Numbered from the stretch's first letter, positions 35,271 through 43,404 are shown. The stretch is 64,000 bases of DNA from Mucilaginibacter myungsuensis (GCF_015222005.1 NZ_JADFFL010000001.1:682001-746000), one strand, 5' to 3'. The notes: generated by a model from the sequence alone, not told the origin. Program-made: numbers and translations.

Positions 35271-36397
35271 GGATATTACAGATCAATGCTTCTTATAAAC
35301 CGGCTTACATTTACGGCGGGCCTACCATGTCGGTCTCTAAACTGGCCGAGCAATTGGTAAACGCGGGTTGCGATGTAAAGGTGTTCACAACTACCGCTAA
35401 TGGCGATAATGAACTGGATGTTACACCTAATGAGGTCATCATCGTAGATTCTGTCCCTGTAACTTATTTCAGCAGGATACTTAAAGGTCATATCCATTTT
35501 TCACCCAAATTGTTGGCGGCAGTATGGCGTAATTGCTGGCAGTACGATGTAGTACATATCCATGCCTGGTGGAATACGGTTTCGGTACTATCATGCTTTA
35601 TTGCCATGGCGCGCGGCGTTAAAGTGGTGGTATCTCCACGTGGGACTTTAAGCGCTTATTCGTTTGCCCATAAGAATAGTTTTTTAAAGCAGGCCATACA
35701 TAATTTAATAGGCCGACCTTTGCTGAACCGAACCCATATCCACACTACATCAACTTACGAGGAAACGAAACTAACACGCGTCATTGAACCCGTAAAGTAC
35801 TTTGTCCTTCCTAATTTTGTCGCTTTGTCTGATGCCAATTCAAACGCTGCTTTTGTCCAGAGCGATAAACTGAAGCTGGTGTTCTTTTCGCGCATAGATG
35901 ATAAAAAAGGTCTCGATGTCCTGTTCAAAGCTTTAGCCTTGGTTAAGCGCCCATACGCTTTGACCATCGCCGGTGGTGGTGATCCTATCTTTATAGATAC
36001 TTTAAAAAAACAAGCACAAAACCTTAACATATTGGCTCATATCAATTGGATAGGTGTGCAAAATGAAAATAAATTTGATATGCTTGCCGGACACGATATC
36101 ATGATACTACCATCGCGCGACGAGAATTTTGGCAATGTGGTAATAGAAAGTTTGAGTGTCGGTACCGCAGTGATCGTGAGTCCGAATGTTGGTTTGTCCG
36201 ATTATGTAATCGAGAATAGTTTGGGCTGGGTGACACCTAATCAACCTGTAATGATAGCCGAGCTTATTGCTAAGCTACAATATCAGGATCTGGCACTGAT
36301 CAGGCAACAAGCTCCCGTGGTCATACGTGATCACTTCGATGAGAAAGCACTGACCGCGAAATACCTGGCAATGTATCAACAAGTAATTAAAGGTTAA
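35267..36397 (+). CDS. Family 4 glycosyltransferase
   Basis: GT-B glycosyltransferase of 376 residues. It starts RILQINASYKPAYIYGGPTM, has VHIHAWWNTVSV and VVSPRGTLSAYSF in the acceptor domain, FFSRIDDKKGLDVLFKAL at the hinge and EX7E as ENFGNVVIE. This pattern matches WcaI/PelF-neighbouring GT4 enzymes of exopolysaccharide loci. The start is TTG in TTGA, overlapping the Wzy-like stop codon. A 41-base gap follows, one of the longer gaps in the distal part of the locus. Confidence 0.87.
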   Translation: MRILQINASYKPAYIYGGPTMSVSKLAEQLVNAGCDVKVFTTTANGDNELDVTPNEVIIVDSVPVTYFSRILKGHIHFSPKLLAAVWRNCWQYDVVHIHAWWNTVSVLSCFIAMARGVKVVVSPRGTLSAYSFAHKNSFLKQAIHNLIGRPLLNRTHIHTTSTYEETKLTRVIEPVKYFVLPNFVALSDANSNAAFVQSDKLKLVFFSRIDDKKGLDVLFKALALVKRPYALTIAGGGDPIFIDTLKKQAQNLNILAHINWIGVQNENKFDMLAGHDIMILPSRDENFGNVVIESLSVGTAVIVSPNVGLSDYVIENSLGWVTPNQPVMIAELIAKLQYQDLALIRQQAPVVIRDHFDEKALTAKYLAMYQQVIKG

Positions 36398-36438
36398 CCG
36401 GATTATCTATTAAATTTGAGGTCCTTTAAACTAAAATA

Positions 36439-37311
36439 TTGAACCCGCATTTTTCCATCATACTGATAACCTACAACGAGCAGATACACCTGCCCGCTAC
36501 ACTCGACGCGGTTGCCGGGCTGGGTGCGCCGTTGTTCATTTTGGATTCGGGCAGTACCGATGATACCATCAAGATCGCTGAAGACCACGGTGCGACCGTA
36601 GCGCAAAACATGTTCGTTAATCATCCTCAGCAGTGGCACCATGCATTATCGACGTTTAAAATAGATACCCCATGGGTTATTTGTTTAGATGCTGACCAGC
36701 AAGTAACACCGGAATTATTTGAGTTACTTAGAACGTTTAATGATACCGATCACAAAGACACTAATGGCATCTATTTTAACCGGAAGAATTATTTTAAAGG
36801 GCGGTGGATCAAACACGGCGGCTATTTTCCGTTTTACTTGCTAAAGATGTTCAGGACAGATGTTGGTTATTCTGATCTGAACGAAATGATGGACCATCGG
36901 TTCATTGTCCCCGGCAAGACCGAAATCTGGAAAAAAGGCTATTTAAAAGAAGAGAACCTGAAAGAGAACGAGATCAACTTTTGGCTTGAAAAGCATCTGC
37001 GGTATAGTGATCAGGTAGCCTACGAAGAAGTGGAACGGATGAGGGGCGCCCGCTCGCAAACCATCGAGCCCCGTTTTTGGGGTTCTCCCGATGAGCGTAC
37101 GGCCTGGCTAAAACGCCTCTGGTGGAAAATGCCGAGATACAGTCGCTCTTTAATATACTTTAGTTATCGCTTTTTATTCAAATTAGGATTTTTGGACGGG
37201 CGTACAGGTGTCATATTCCATTTCCTGCAAGGTTTTTGGTTTAGGCTTATCGTAGATGTTAAGATAGATGAGTTACTAAAAAAAGCTAAAGATGATAGGC
37301 AGCAAGTTTGA
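36439..37311 (+). CDS. Family 2 glycosyltransferase (WaaE/KdtX-like)
   Basis: GT-A glycosyltransferase of 290 residues of the WaaE/KdtX-like subgroup. Motifs are FSIILITYNEQIHL, ILDSGSTDDTIKIAEDHGA and LDADQQVTPEL. A basic, aromatic C-terminal part (about 240-285, with SYRFLFKLGFLDGRTGVIFH) suggests membrane contact, as is common in this subgroup. The start is TTG at 36439; the family N-terminus lies directly behind it. It overlaps the exosortase-like gene by 20 bases, so the two are a tight pair. Confidence 0.85.
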   Translation: MNPHFSIILITYNEQIHLPATLDAVAGLGAPLFILDSGSTDDTIKIAEDHGATVAQNMFVNHPQQWHHALSTFKIDTPWVICLDADQQVTPELFELLRTFNDTDHKDTNGIYFNRKNYFKGRWIKHGGYFPFYLLKMFRTDVGYSDLNEMMDHRFIVPGKTEIWKKGYLKEENLKENEINFWLEKHLRYSDQVAYEEVERMRGARSQTIEPRFWGSPDERTAWLKRLWWKMPRYSRSLIYFSYRFLFKLGFLDGRTGVIFHFLQGFWFRLIVDVKIDELLKKAKDDRQQV

Positions 37312-37855
37312 TACTCCGCAAAATCGCTTCATCGTCCTTTTTGTTGGGCTATTCCTCATATTTTACTATGGCAATTTGATGGTCTGGAGTTTGGTATCAC
37401 CTAACGGCAAGCACTACAACGAATTTGTTGATGCACATTTAAACTACATAGGTGGTATGCGTTCAATTTTAGTGAACCTTACAGTAAACTCACTTAAATT
37501 ACTCGGATATAAAGTGATATATAATCAGGATTCGATCAGAGTTATTGGTCGCAATGGCATACTAATCGCTTATGATTGTATTGGTATGGGGGTAATGAGC
37601 TTTTTTACCGCATTCACTATCGCCTATCCAAAACCAATTAAGATCAAGGTTATTTTTCTGATCGCGGGTATCGTTGTCATCCAAGTACTGAATATTTGTC
37701 GCATGTGTCTTTTAGCCTTATATTGGCATAAACCGCAGGTGCGCAGTATAGATCACCATCTTGTTTTTAACGTGGTTATCTATGCCGTTATCGGCGTTAG
37801 CATTTACTTTTATACCAAGGGCAGCAGAGCCAATACCAGAAATGCAAAAGACTGA
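37292..37855 (+). CDS. Exosortase/archaeosortase-family membrane transpeptidase
   Basis: Small polytopic membrane protein of 187 residues, about 5-6 hydrophobic segments. It has the exosortase active-site pattern: Cys96 in AYDCIGMG, Arg137 in NICRMCL, and His155/156 in DHHLVFN, each at the membrane edge as in EpsH/XrtA-type enzymes. Exosortases cleave a C-terminal sorting signal of exported proteins and attach or release them in company with exopolysaccharide. The length fits the short Bacteroidota members (XrtF/XrtY-like); the exact subtype is from memory. It overlaps the GT2 gene (20 bases) and the WcaF-like gene (14 bases). No protein with a matching C-terminal sorting signal was found in the window. 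Confidence 0.85.
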   Translation: MIGSKFDTPQNRFIVLFVGLFLIFYYGNLMVWSLVSPNGKHYNEFVDAHLNYIGGMRSILVNLTVNSLKLLGYKVIYNQDSIRVIGRNGILIAYDCIGMGVMSFFTAFTIAYPKPIKIKVIFLIAGIVVIQVLNICRMCLLALYWHKPQVRSIDHHLVFNVVIYAVIGVSIYFYTKGSRANTRNAKD

Positions 37856-38393
37856 CCTTTCTAATTACAATAACTCACATTACTATACCGGCGCAAATGC
37901 ACTTAAACGCGCTACGTGGTACATAGCCAATGCCTGTATATTTAAAAGCAGTCTGGTGCCGTCAGCGGGCTTAAAAAGGGCCTTATTGCGATCATTCGGT
38001 GCCAGTATAGGTAAAGGTGTGGTTATAAAGCCGTGCGTAAACGTTAAATACCCCTGGAACCTAGCGGTAGGGGAGAATACCTGGATAGGCGAAAACGTGT
38101 GGATAGATAGTTTGGTCAATGTCACTATAGGTGCCAATGTTTGCCTATCGCAAGGCGCGGTATTGATCACCGGCAGCCACAACTATAAACTTAAAACATT
38201 TGATCTTATCCTTGGCGAAGTAACACTTGAAGATGGTGTTTGGATAGGTGCTGGTGCGATGGTGAATCAGGGGGTGACCGCTCATTCCCATTCGGTACTC
38301 ACCGCCGGATCTATCGCCACCAAAGATATGGATGCTTATACTATTTACCAGGGAAACCCTGCAATGGCAATAAGAAAAAGATCTATAGAGTAA
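37842..38393 (+). CDS. wcaF: WcaF-type sugar O-acetyltransferase
   Basis: Left-handed beta-helix acetyltransferase of 183 residues, like WcaF of colanic acid synthesis. Hexapeptide repeats run from about residue 60 to 170 (WIGENVWIDS, IGANVCLSQGAVL, WIGAGAMVNQGV), with the catalytic His in TGSHNYKLKTFDL. The N-terminal DLSNYNNSHYYTGANALKR matches WcaF. A longer frame begins at 37761, but ATG at 37842 gives the normal family N-terminus and a 14-base overlap with the exosortase gene. It would acetylate a sugar of the polymer. A 46-base gap precedes the GH43 gene. Confidence 0.88.
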   Translation: MQKTDLSNYNNSHYYTGANALKRATWYIANACIFKSSLVPSAGLKRALLRSFGASIGKGVVIKPCVNVKYPWNLAVGENTWIGENVWIDSLVNVTIGANVCLSQGAVLITGSHNYKLKTFDLILGEVTLEDGVWIGAGAMVNQGVTAHSHSVLTAGSIATKDMDAYTIYQGNPAMAIRKRSIE

Positions 38394-38439
38394 TTATTTA
38401 CAGATTATTAAATATGAAAATTAAACTTAAACATTAATT

Positions 38440-39387
38440 ATGAAGCATATTTACTCGATACTTATTGGCTGCTTAATTGCGTTGTCATTGCACGCGCAAA
38501 CAAAGCCCGCCGATACCTTAACACTGGCCGACCCGACCATTTTTTATGATAAAGGCCAATACTACTTATATGGCACAGGCAGCAACCGCGGCTTCGAAGT
38601 TTATCGATCTGCAGACCTTAATAATTGGAAAGGCCCCGTCGGTAAGATCGAAGGGCATGCCATGCTAAAGGGACAAAGCTACGGTAGGCGCGGCTTTTGG
38701 GCGCCCCAGATATTTAAGCACAAAGACAAATACTACATGGCTTATACTGCCGATGAGCAGGTAGCGATCGCGGAGAGTGATAGTCCATTAGGACCATTCA
38801 CGCAAAAGACCGTCAAAGCCATATCCGGCCCGGGTAAACAGATAGACCCTTATATTTTTAAAGATACCGATGGCAAGCTATACCTCTATCACGTAAGGTT
38901 ACAAAAAGGCAATAGGATCTTTGTAGCGCGTTTAAAAGACGACCTGAGCGACATAGACACCACAACAACAAAAGAATGCATTAGCGCGCAGCTGAGATGG
39001 GAAAATGAGGCTAAGAGTGACTGGCCGGTAAGCGAAGGCCCGACCGTGGTTAAACACAACGGCCTTTATTACATGCTATACTCTTGTAACGATTTTCGTA
39101 ACATCAATTACTCGATAGGTTACGCTACTGCCACCTCACCCATGGGGCCGTGGGTCAAAAGCAAAAGCAACCCTATCCTGACCCGACAAATGACCGGTGT
39201 TAATGGGACGGGGCACGGCGATCTGTTTGCCGATGGCTCGGGGCAATTGTTCTACGTATTCCACACTCATCAAAATAACCTTACTACGGGGCGCAGAAAA
39301 ACGGCTATTATCAAAATGGCCTTCAGTAAAGATAAACCCTCACAACTTAATGCCGACCAAACAAGTTTCCGCTTTTTGTTCAAATAG
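38440..39387 (+). CDS. Secreted glycoside hydrolase, family 43
   Basis: Five-bladed beta-propeller hydrolase of 315 residues with a signal peptide ending in HAQ (about residue 21). The GH43 triad is visible: general base Asp in LADPTIFY, the pKa-tuning Asp in QIDPYIFKD, and the acid Glu in VSEGPTVV. Family members cut arabinan, xylan, arabinoxylan or galactan side chains. As the last gene of the polysaccharide operon, followed at once by a terminator, it probably acts on the exported polymer in the periplasm or outside, for trimming or release, but a role in plant glycan use is also possible. Confidence 0.88.
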   Translation: MKHIYSILIGCLIALSLHAQTKPADTLTLADPTIFYDKGQYYLYGTGSNRGFEVYRSADLNNWKGPVGKIEGHAMLKGQSYGRRGFWAPQIFKHKDKYYMAYTADEQVAIAESDSPLGPFTQKTVKAISGPGKQIDPYIFKDTDGKLYLYHVRLQKGNRIFVARLKDDLSDIDTTTTKECISAQLRWENEAKSDWPVSEGPTVVKHNGLYYMLYSCNDFRNINYSIGYATATSPMGPWVKSKSNPILTRQMTGVNGTGHGDLFADGSGQLFYVFHTHQNNLTTGRRKTAIIKMAFSKDKPSQLNADQTSFRFLFK

Positions 39388-39410
39388 ATATATAAATCGA
39401 AACTAAAAAT

Positions 39411-39447
39411 AAAAGCCTGTATCCTTGGATAACAGGCTTTTATTTTA
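39411..39447 (+). terminator. Intrinsic terminator of the polysaccharide locus
   Basis: Perfect 10-base arms AAAAGCCTGT (39411-39420) and ACAGGCTTTT (39432-39441) with an 11-base loop, followed by ATTTTAT. It lies 24 bases after the GH43 stop codon and closes the operon. The A run on the left arm means it could also work on the opposite strand. Confidence 0.85.
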
Positions 39448-39689
39448 TCTATAATTTCAGTTGTATTTCGATTTCGCTATCGTTTTCAATAATATCACAA
39501 CGAAAATTCAGGCAGATCTCAAACGAATTTCATCAAAATATCATCTGAGACCGATAAATTATCTAATGTTAATATGGCTTGTTAAAACAATTCAGATCTT
39601 TGTAAAAGATGATACTGGTTCGGTAATTTATATCGTTAAACATTATCTAAGTCAATGCCAATTTCAACAGCATCTTTAAACAGCATCTC
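39448..39689. other. AT-rich spacer between polysaccharide locus and START gene
   Basis: The 302-base gap from 39388 to 39689 holds the terminator and then this AT-rich stretch. A 72-codon frame (39461-39679) has no recognisable domain or signal peptide and is judged non-coding. A weak promoter candidate for the START gene is TTTG at 39599-39602 with TAATTTAT at 39624-39631, but the spacing (21 bases) and the -7 match (6 of 8) are not good. Nothing else was seen. Confidence 0.4.
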
Positions 39690-40328
39690 ATGTATAAATT
39701 CTTCCCGTTTTTATTACTGATCATTATTACAACTAACACGTCAGCACAAAACTGGAAACTAACCACCGATGCCGATGGTATGAAAATATACATGGCCGAG
39801 GTTGCGGGATCTAAAATAAAAGCCATTAAGGTGGAGCTTGAACTTAACGCCACCCAGTCGCAATTGGTAGCCGTGCTAATGGATGCCAACACTTGTGTGG
39901 AGTGGGTTTACGGATTCAAGTCGAGCAAGCTGATCAGGCAGGTTTCCCCTTCCGAATCGTATTACTACGCAGAGGTGAACCTCCCTTGGCCTGCCGAAAA
40001 CCGCGATTATGTTGCCCATCTCACTGCCACCCAGAATCCGGATACTAAAGTGGTGACCATCGACGCGCCTGCCGTGCTCGGGTTTGTTCCGATAAAGAAA
40101 GGTATCGTCCGTGTAGAACGTTCGGTGGGTAAATGGGTGATCAGTCCGCTATCGGCAGATAAGATACATGTTGTTTATACCCTGCAATTAGATCCCGGCG
40201 GCAATATCCCTGCCTGGTTAGTTAACACTTTTGCTACGCAGGCTCCCACTAACAGTTTCAAAAAACTGAAAGAACAATTGAAAAAGCCGGCGTACAGAGA
40301 TGCCTCGCTCCCATTCATTAAAGACTGA
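39690..40328 (+). CDS. Exported START-domain lipid-binding protein
   Basis: Protein of 212 residues with a signal peptide (cleavage near TSA-Q, residue 19) and a START/Bet v1-like domain covering the rest. Typical text is WKLTTDADGMKIYMAEV, the NTCVEWVYGFKSSKLI region, and WPAENRDYVAHLT. START domains hold a hydrophobic ligand, usually lipid or sterol, in a helix-grip pocket. Bacterial members are mostly uncharacterised. The gene begins a new run of plus-strand genes after the EPS terminator, and no partner is obvious. Export to the periplasm is inferred from the signal peptide. Confidence 0.82.
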   Translation: MYKFFPFLLLIIITTNTSAQNWKLTTDADGMKIYMAEVAGSKIKAIKVELELNATQSQLVAVLMDANTCVEWVYGFKSSKLIRQVSPSESYYYAEVNLPWPAENRDYVAHLTATQNPDTKVVTIDAPAVLGFVPIKKGIVRVERSVGKWVISPLSADKIHVVYTLQLDPGGNIPAWLVNTFATQAPTNSFKKLKEQLKKPAYRDASLPFIKD

Positions 40329-40402
40329 ACAATTGTATTTCAAGCTCTCCGTTGATCCTGTATATTTGGCGTAGGCTTACCCCTATTTAACCGTTATACT
40401 TT

Positions 40403-40780
40403 ATGAAGATCTTTAACTGGATATTTATCGTGCTGTTCGCCATTTCAGCCGGATTGCAATACAACGACCCCGACCCTTATATCTGGGCACCCATTTATCT
40501 TTACGCTGCTTACTTGTGTTACGAGGCGAGCCGCGGGCGCTATAACAGCAAATTATACATCGCCGGCCTGCTGGTTTACGGTAGCTATGCACTATATCTG
40601 TTTCTCGATAAAAATGGCGTTGTTGATTGGTTTAACGAGCACCATGCCGAAAGCATTGTGCAGACCATGAAGGCCGAAAAGCCATGGATAGAAGAGACCC
40701 GCGAGTTTGGCGGCTTGGCTATCTGTATCGTCGTGCTTATTGCTAACATGATCTGGTTTAAAGGCAAACGCCAACCCTGA
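40403..40780 (+). CDS. TMEM220-family small membrane protein
   Basis: Integral membrane protein of 125 residues with about four hydrophobic segments. The N-terminal stretch, with GLQYNDPDPYIWAPIYLYAA, is the hallmark of the transmembrane 220 family (named for a vertebrate protein), which is common in Bacteroidota. EETREFGGLAICIVVLI forms the last segment. No function is known for the family. It lies 74 bases after the START gene and is followed by its own hairpin terminator. Confidence 0.8.
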   Translation: MKIFNWIFIVLFAISAGLQYNDPDPYIWAPIYLYAAYLCYEASRGRYNSKLYIAGLLVYGSYALYLFLDKNGVVDWFNEHHAESIVQTMKAEKPWIEETREFGGLAICIVVLIANMIWFKGKRQP

Positions 40781-40808
40781 TCAAAAACATATCGATGCAT
40801 CTTTTTGT

Positions 40809-40844
40809 AAAACAAATGGTTAACTTAGGTTGACCATTTGTTTT
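40809..40844 (+). terminator. Intrinsic terminator after the TMEM220-like gene
   Basis: Perfect 12-base arms AAAACAAATGGT (40809-40820) and ACCATTTGTTTT (40833-40844) with a 12-base loop, then ATAT. It starts 28 bases after the stop codon and ends 10 bases before the next ATG, so it may also sit in the leader of the ricin-like gene. Confidence 0.75.
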
Positions 40845-40854
40845 ATATACCGAT

Positions 40855-41358
40855 ATGAAAAAGCCGATCTTCGCTACCATCATTTTGCTGAACATTGCCA
40901 CTATCGCCTTAGCACAAACCATTAAGGGTACGTATGCGATCAAAAATGTGCAAACCGGCATGTTACTGCGCGTTAAAGATGCCAGCGGCAAGAACGGTAC
41001 GCCATTAGTTGCCTACTACCCCGAGAACTGGAAATGCATGACCTGGGATTTTAAGAATACCGGCGAGAACACCTATCAATTGCAAAACCTTTTTACCCAT
41101 AAAACATTCCAGCCGATCACAGCGGCCGCTGCCGACGTAGCATTTGAAGAGCAACCTTTAGCCGGCAGTACCAGCAACCAGCAATACGAATTCATTGCCG
41201 TTAAAGAAGACACCTACCTGATCAAACTAAAAGGAACCGACCTATATATTACTCCTGCCGATAAGAAGGGCAGCGTTAACTCAGCCATTATTTTAGCAGC
41301 TAAAAGCGATAGTCCCGAGCAATTGTGGACCATTTATCAGCAATCCCCAACCATGTAA
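40855..41358 (+). CDS. Secreted ricin-type beta-trefoil-like protein
   Basis: Protein of 167 residues with a signal peptide ending near ALAQ (residue 21-22). The mature part is one ricin-like beta-trefoil: TYAIKNVQTGMLLRVKDASG, WDFKNTGENTYQLQN and EQLWTIYQ are typical RICIN text, though the QxW motifs are only partly kept. It may bind carbohydrate at the cell surface or in the periplasm. It is 25 bases upstream of the PQQ-type dehydrogenase gene and may be co-transcribed with it. Confidence 0.72.
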   Translation: MKKPIFATIILLNIATIALAQTIKGTYAIKNVQTGMLLRVKDASGKNGTPLVAYYPENWKCMTWDFKNTGENTYQLQNLFTHKTFQPITAAAADVAFEEQPLAGSTSNQQYEFIAVKEDTYLIKLKGTDLYITPADKKGSVNSAIILAAKSDSPEQLWTIYQQSPTM

Positions 41359-41383
41359 TAACGAAATAAGTATTCATTACATC

Positions 41384-42826
41384 ATGAAAAAAGCTTTACC
41401 GGGTATCTTTCTGCTTGCGTTTATTGCAAGTGCTTTTGTTTATAATAACCACATCAGGGAGTCGCAGGCGCCGGAAGGTTATATCGTTGATACTCTGGCT
41501 ACCGATCTGGTAGTACCTTGGCAACTTGTTTTCCTCGCCGATAACACATTAATATTTACCGAGCGGGCAGGACGTGTGCGTATTTACCGCGACGGTAAGT
41601 TGCAACCCAAAGCGGCTTTTGTGGTGTCAGACATTCCGTTACGTAATAAAACAGGAATGCTGGGTATGTGTATCCATCCCGATTTTGCTACTAACCGTTA
41701 CATCTACCTTGCCCATAATTACATGCAGGATAATAACCGAATGCGGTCAAAGGTGATCCGCTATAAATTCAGGAACGATACACTGGTAGAACCATTCAAG
41801 ATCATTGACGGTATCCCGGCCAATCAAAACCATACCGGTTGCAGACTGGTATTTAGCCCGGATAAAAAACTGTTCATCACTACCGGAGATGCTGATCAGC
41901 CCGCGCTATCGCAAGATCTGAAAGCTTACAATGGCAAGATACTTCGGGTGAACGACGACGGCACTATCCCGACTGACAACCCTTTATTCAATAACGATAC
42001 CGCCCGTAAAGAGATCTGGACCTATGGCCACCGTAATCCGCAAGGCTTCGCGTTCAATCCTGCTACGGGCACTATATTCGAGTCCGAACACGGCCCTACC
42101 GGCGGCGACGAGATCAACATCATCCGCAAAGGCGAAAATTACGGCTGGCCTGTGATCCATCATTGGGATACTAAGGAAGGAATGAACTCGCCATTGTCCG
42201 AATACAGCCCCTCTATCGGTCCGAGCGAGATGATGTTCTACACCGCCAATAAATTACCTCAACTGCAAGGGCACCTGCTAATGGGCTGCTTACGTGGCGA
42301 ATCTATCCTGAAAATTAAGTTAGATGGGGATAGGATCGTGGATCAGGAGATATTGTTCAAGAAAACTTACGGCCGCATCCGTTCGATAGTTACCGGACCA
42401 GATGGGTTTATCTATTTCTCCACCTCGATGGTAGACCCGGGCGAGGGAAAACCACGCCCTAAAGACGACATGATACTGCGCTTAAGACCGTCAGGCAGCA
42501 GCAATACCACTGTCGCATCGCAAAAGTTAGCTGCGAGTACGGCCACCTCCACAGGCAGTAAAAAACAAACACCGGCAGCGCTTTTCCAACAACTGTGTGC
42601 TGCCTGCCATGGCAATAAACTACAAGGCATGGACGGCAAGACGCATGATCTTACCGCCGGTATGTTCAAATACGGATCTGATAAAGCTGCTATCCTTAAA
42701 AACATCACCAACGGAATTACCGACAAAGGCATGCCAGCCTGGGCCGGCGCGATCAGCACGACCGATATTGACGGGATAGCGAACTACATTTATCAGAACA
42801 TGCGCAAAAAAGTAAAGACCAAATAA
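41384..42826 (+). CDS. PQQ-type sugar dehydrogenase with C-terminal cytochrome c domain
   Basis: Exported oxidoreductase of 480 residues. After an N-terminal signal/anchor (about 1-24) comes a six-bladed propeller of the soluble aldose sugar dehydrogenase (YliI/GdhB) type, with GYIVDTLATDLVVPWQL, NQNHTGCRL, YGHRNPQGFAF and ESEHGPTGGDEIN as landmarks. The last ~90 residues are a class I cytochrome c domain with heme motif CAACH and Met ligand in KGMPAWAG. The fused cytochrome would take electrons from the bound quinone to the respiratory chain. PQQ synthesis genes are not in the window. The stop codon directly abuts the stop of the convergent lipoprotein gene. Confidence 0.88.
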   Translation: MKKALPGIFLLAFIASAFVYNNHIRESQAPEGYIVDTLATDLVVPWQLVFLADNTLIFTERAGRVRIYRDGKLQPKAAFVVSDIPLRNKTGMLGMCIHPDFATNRYIYLAHNYMQDNNRMRSKVIRYKFRNDTLVEPFKIIDGIPANQNHTGCRLVFSPDKKLFITTGDADQPALSQDLKAYNGKILRVNDDGTIPTDNPLFNNDTARKEIWTYGHRNPQGFAFNPATGTIFESEHGPTGGDEINIIRKGENYGWPVIHHWDTKEGMNSPLSEYSPSIGPSEMMFYTANKLPQLQGHLLMGCLRGESILKIKLDGDRIVDQEILFKKTYGRIRSIVTGPDGFIYFSTSMVDPGEGKPRPKDDMILRLRPSGSSNTTVASQKLAASTATSTGSKKQTPAALFQQLCAACHGNKLQGMDGKTHDLTAGMFKYGSDKAAILKNITNGITDKGMPAWAGAISTTDIDGIANYIYQNMRKKVKTK

Positions 42827-43330
42827 CTACTTAGCTTGCGCACCTGCGAACGGCACGTACTCCACACTATAGTTAGCGACGGCATCAGTTTGCTGGCGAC
42901 CTGTTTTAGTGTTCAGTTTTAGGGGGCGTTGCCATAGTTTATCACCTGCCATTTTAAAATGCAGGGCCATAGTATCGGTCATACCCTCTTGCATAAAGGT
43001 CCACACCACTTTGATGCTATCGCCACTTAGCGAGCCTGATAACAAGCCTTTACGGGCATCTTTCTCGTGCGGCAGCCACATCATTTCGCCTGTCACCTTC
43101 TCCCCTTTTACCACCAGGTTAACTGTAGTGCTATCCTGATGCTTAGTGCCCTCGGTGCGCACAAAGCACATCGATGTTAGCGCCGCGGTATCATTAGGGT
43201 GAGTTAACTGGGTATGTTCAGTTTTAGCGCTATCAGCAGCAAGGGTATCAGTCTGTTCAGCTTTATTTTCGGGGGATGAGCAAGCTACCGCTACAGCGGC
43301 TATCGTTGCTATTAATATCAATCTTCTCAT
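42827..43330 (-). CDS. Lipoprotein of unknown function
   Basis: Protein of 167 residues with a lipoprotein signal peptide (VAVAC, Cys17 lipidated) and then a low-complexity linker rich in T, D, A and E. The rest is beta-rich (TTVNLVVKGEKVTGEMMWLP, GSLSGDSIKVVWTF), with a repeated hydrophobic-strand pattern, but I do not recognise the domain. It converges on the sugar dehydrogenase gene with zero intergenic bases. An inverted repeat lies 45-74 bases upstream of its start. No function can be proposed. Confidence 0.7.
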   Translation of the reverse strand: MRRLILIATIAAVAVACSSPENKAEQTDTLAADSAKTEHTQLTHPNDTAALTSMCFVRTEGTKHQDSTTVNLVVKGEKVTGEMMWLPHEKDARKGLLSGSLSGDSIKVVWTFMQEGMTDTMALHFKMAGDKLWQRPLKLNTKTGRQQTDAVANYSVEYVPFAGAQAK

Positions 43331-43374
43331 AATTGATGGAACGTTTTTAGGGCAATAAGGTTTTTCAGGGGGTG

Positions 43375-43404
43375 TATACGCCGCGCGTGTAGATAGGGCG
43401 TATA
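43375..43404. promoter_or_regulatory. Inverted repeat upstream of the lipoprotein gene
   Basis: Perfect 8-base arms TATACGCC (43375-43382) and GGCGTATA (43397-43404) separated by 14 bases. The centre-to-centre distance is 22 bases, about two helix turns, as for a dimeric regulator. It lies between the RseP terminator and the start of the minus-strand lipoprotein gene at 43330, so it could be its operator. No promoter boxes are clear. Confidence 0.35.

Noticed and set aside
37761..37841. N-terminal extension of the WcaF frame
   Set aside because: It would overlap the exosortase-like gene by 95 bases; ATG at 37842 gives the standard WcaF start.
39461..39679. 72-codon frame after the EPS terminator
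   Set aside because: AT-rich, no signal peptide, domain or coupling to neighbours; composition like the surrounding spacer.
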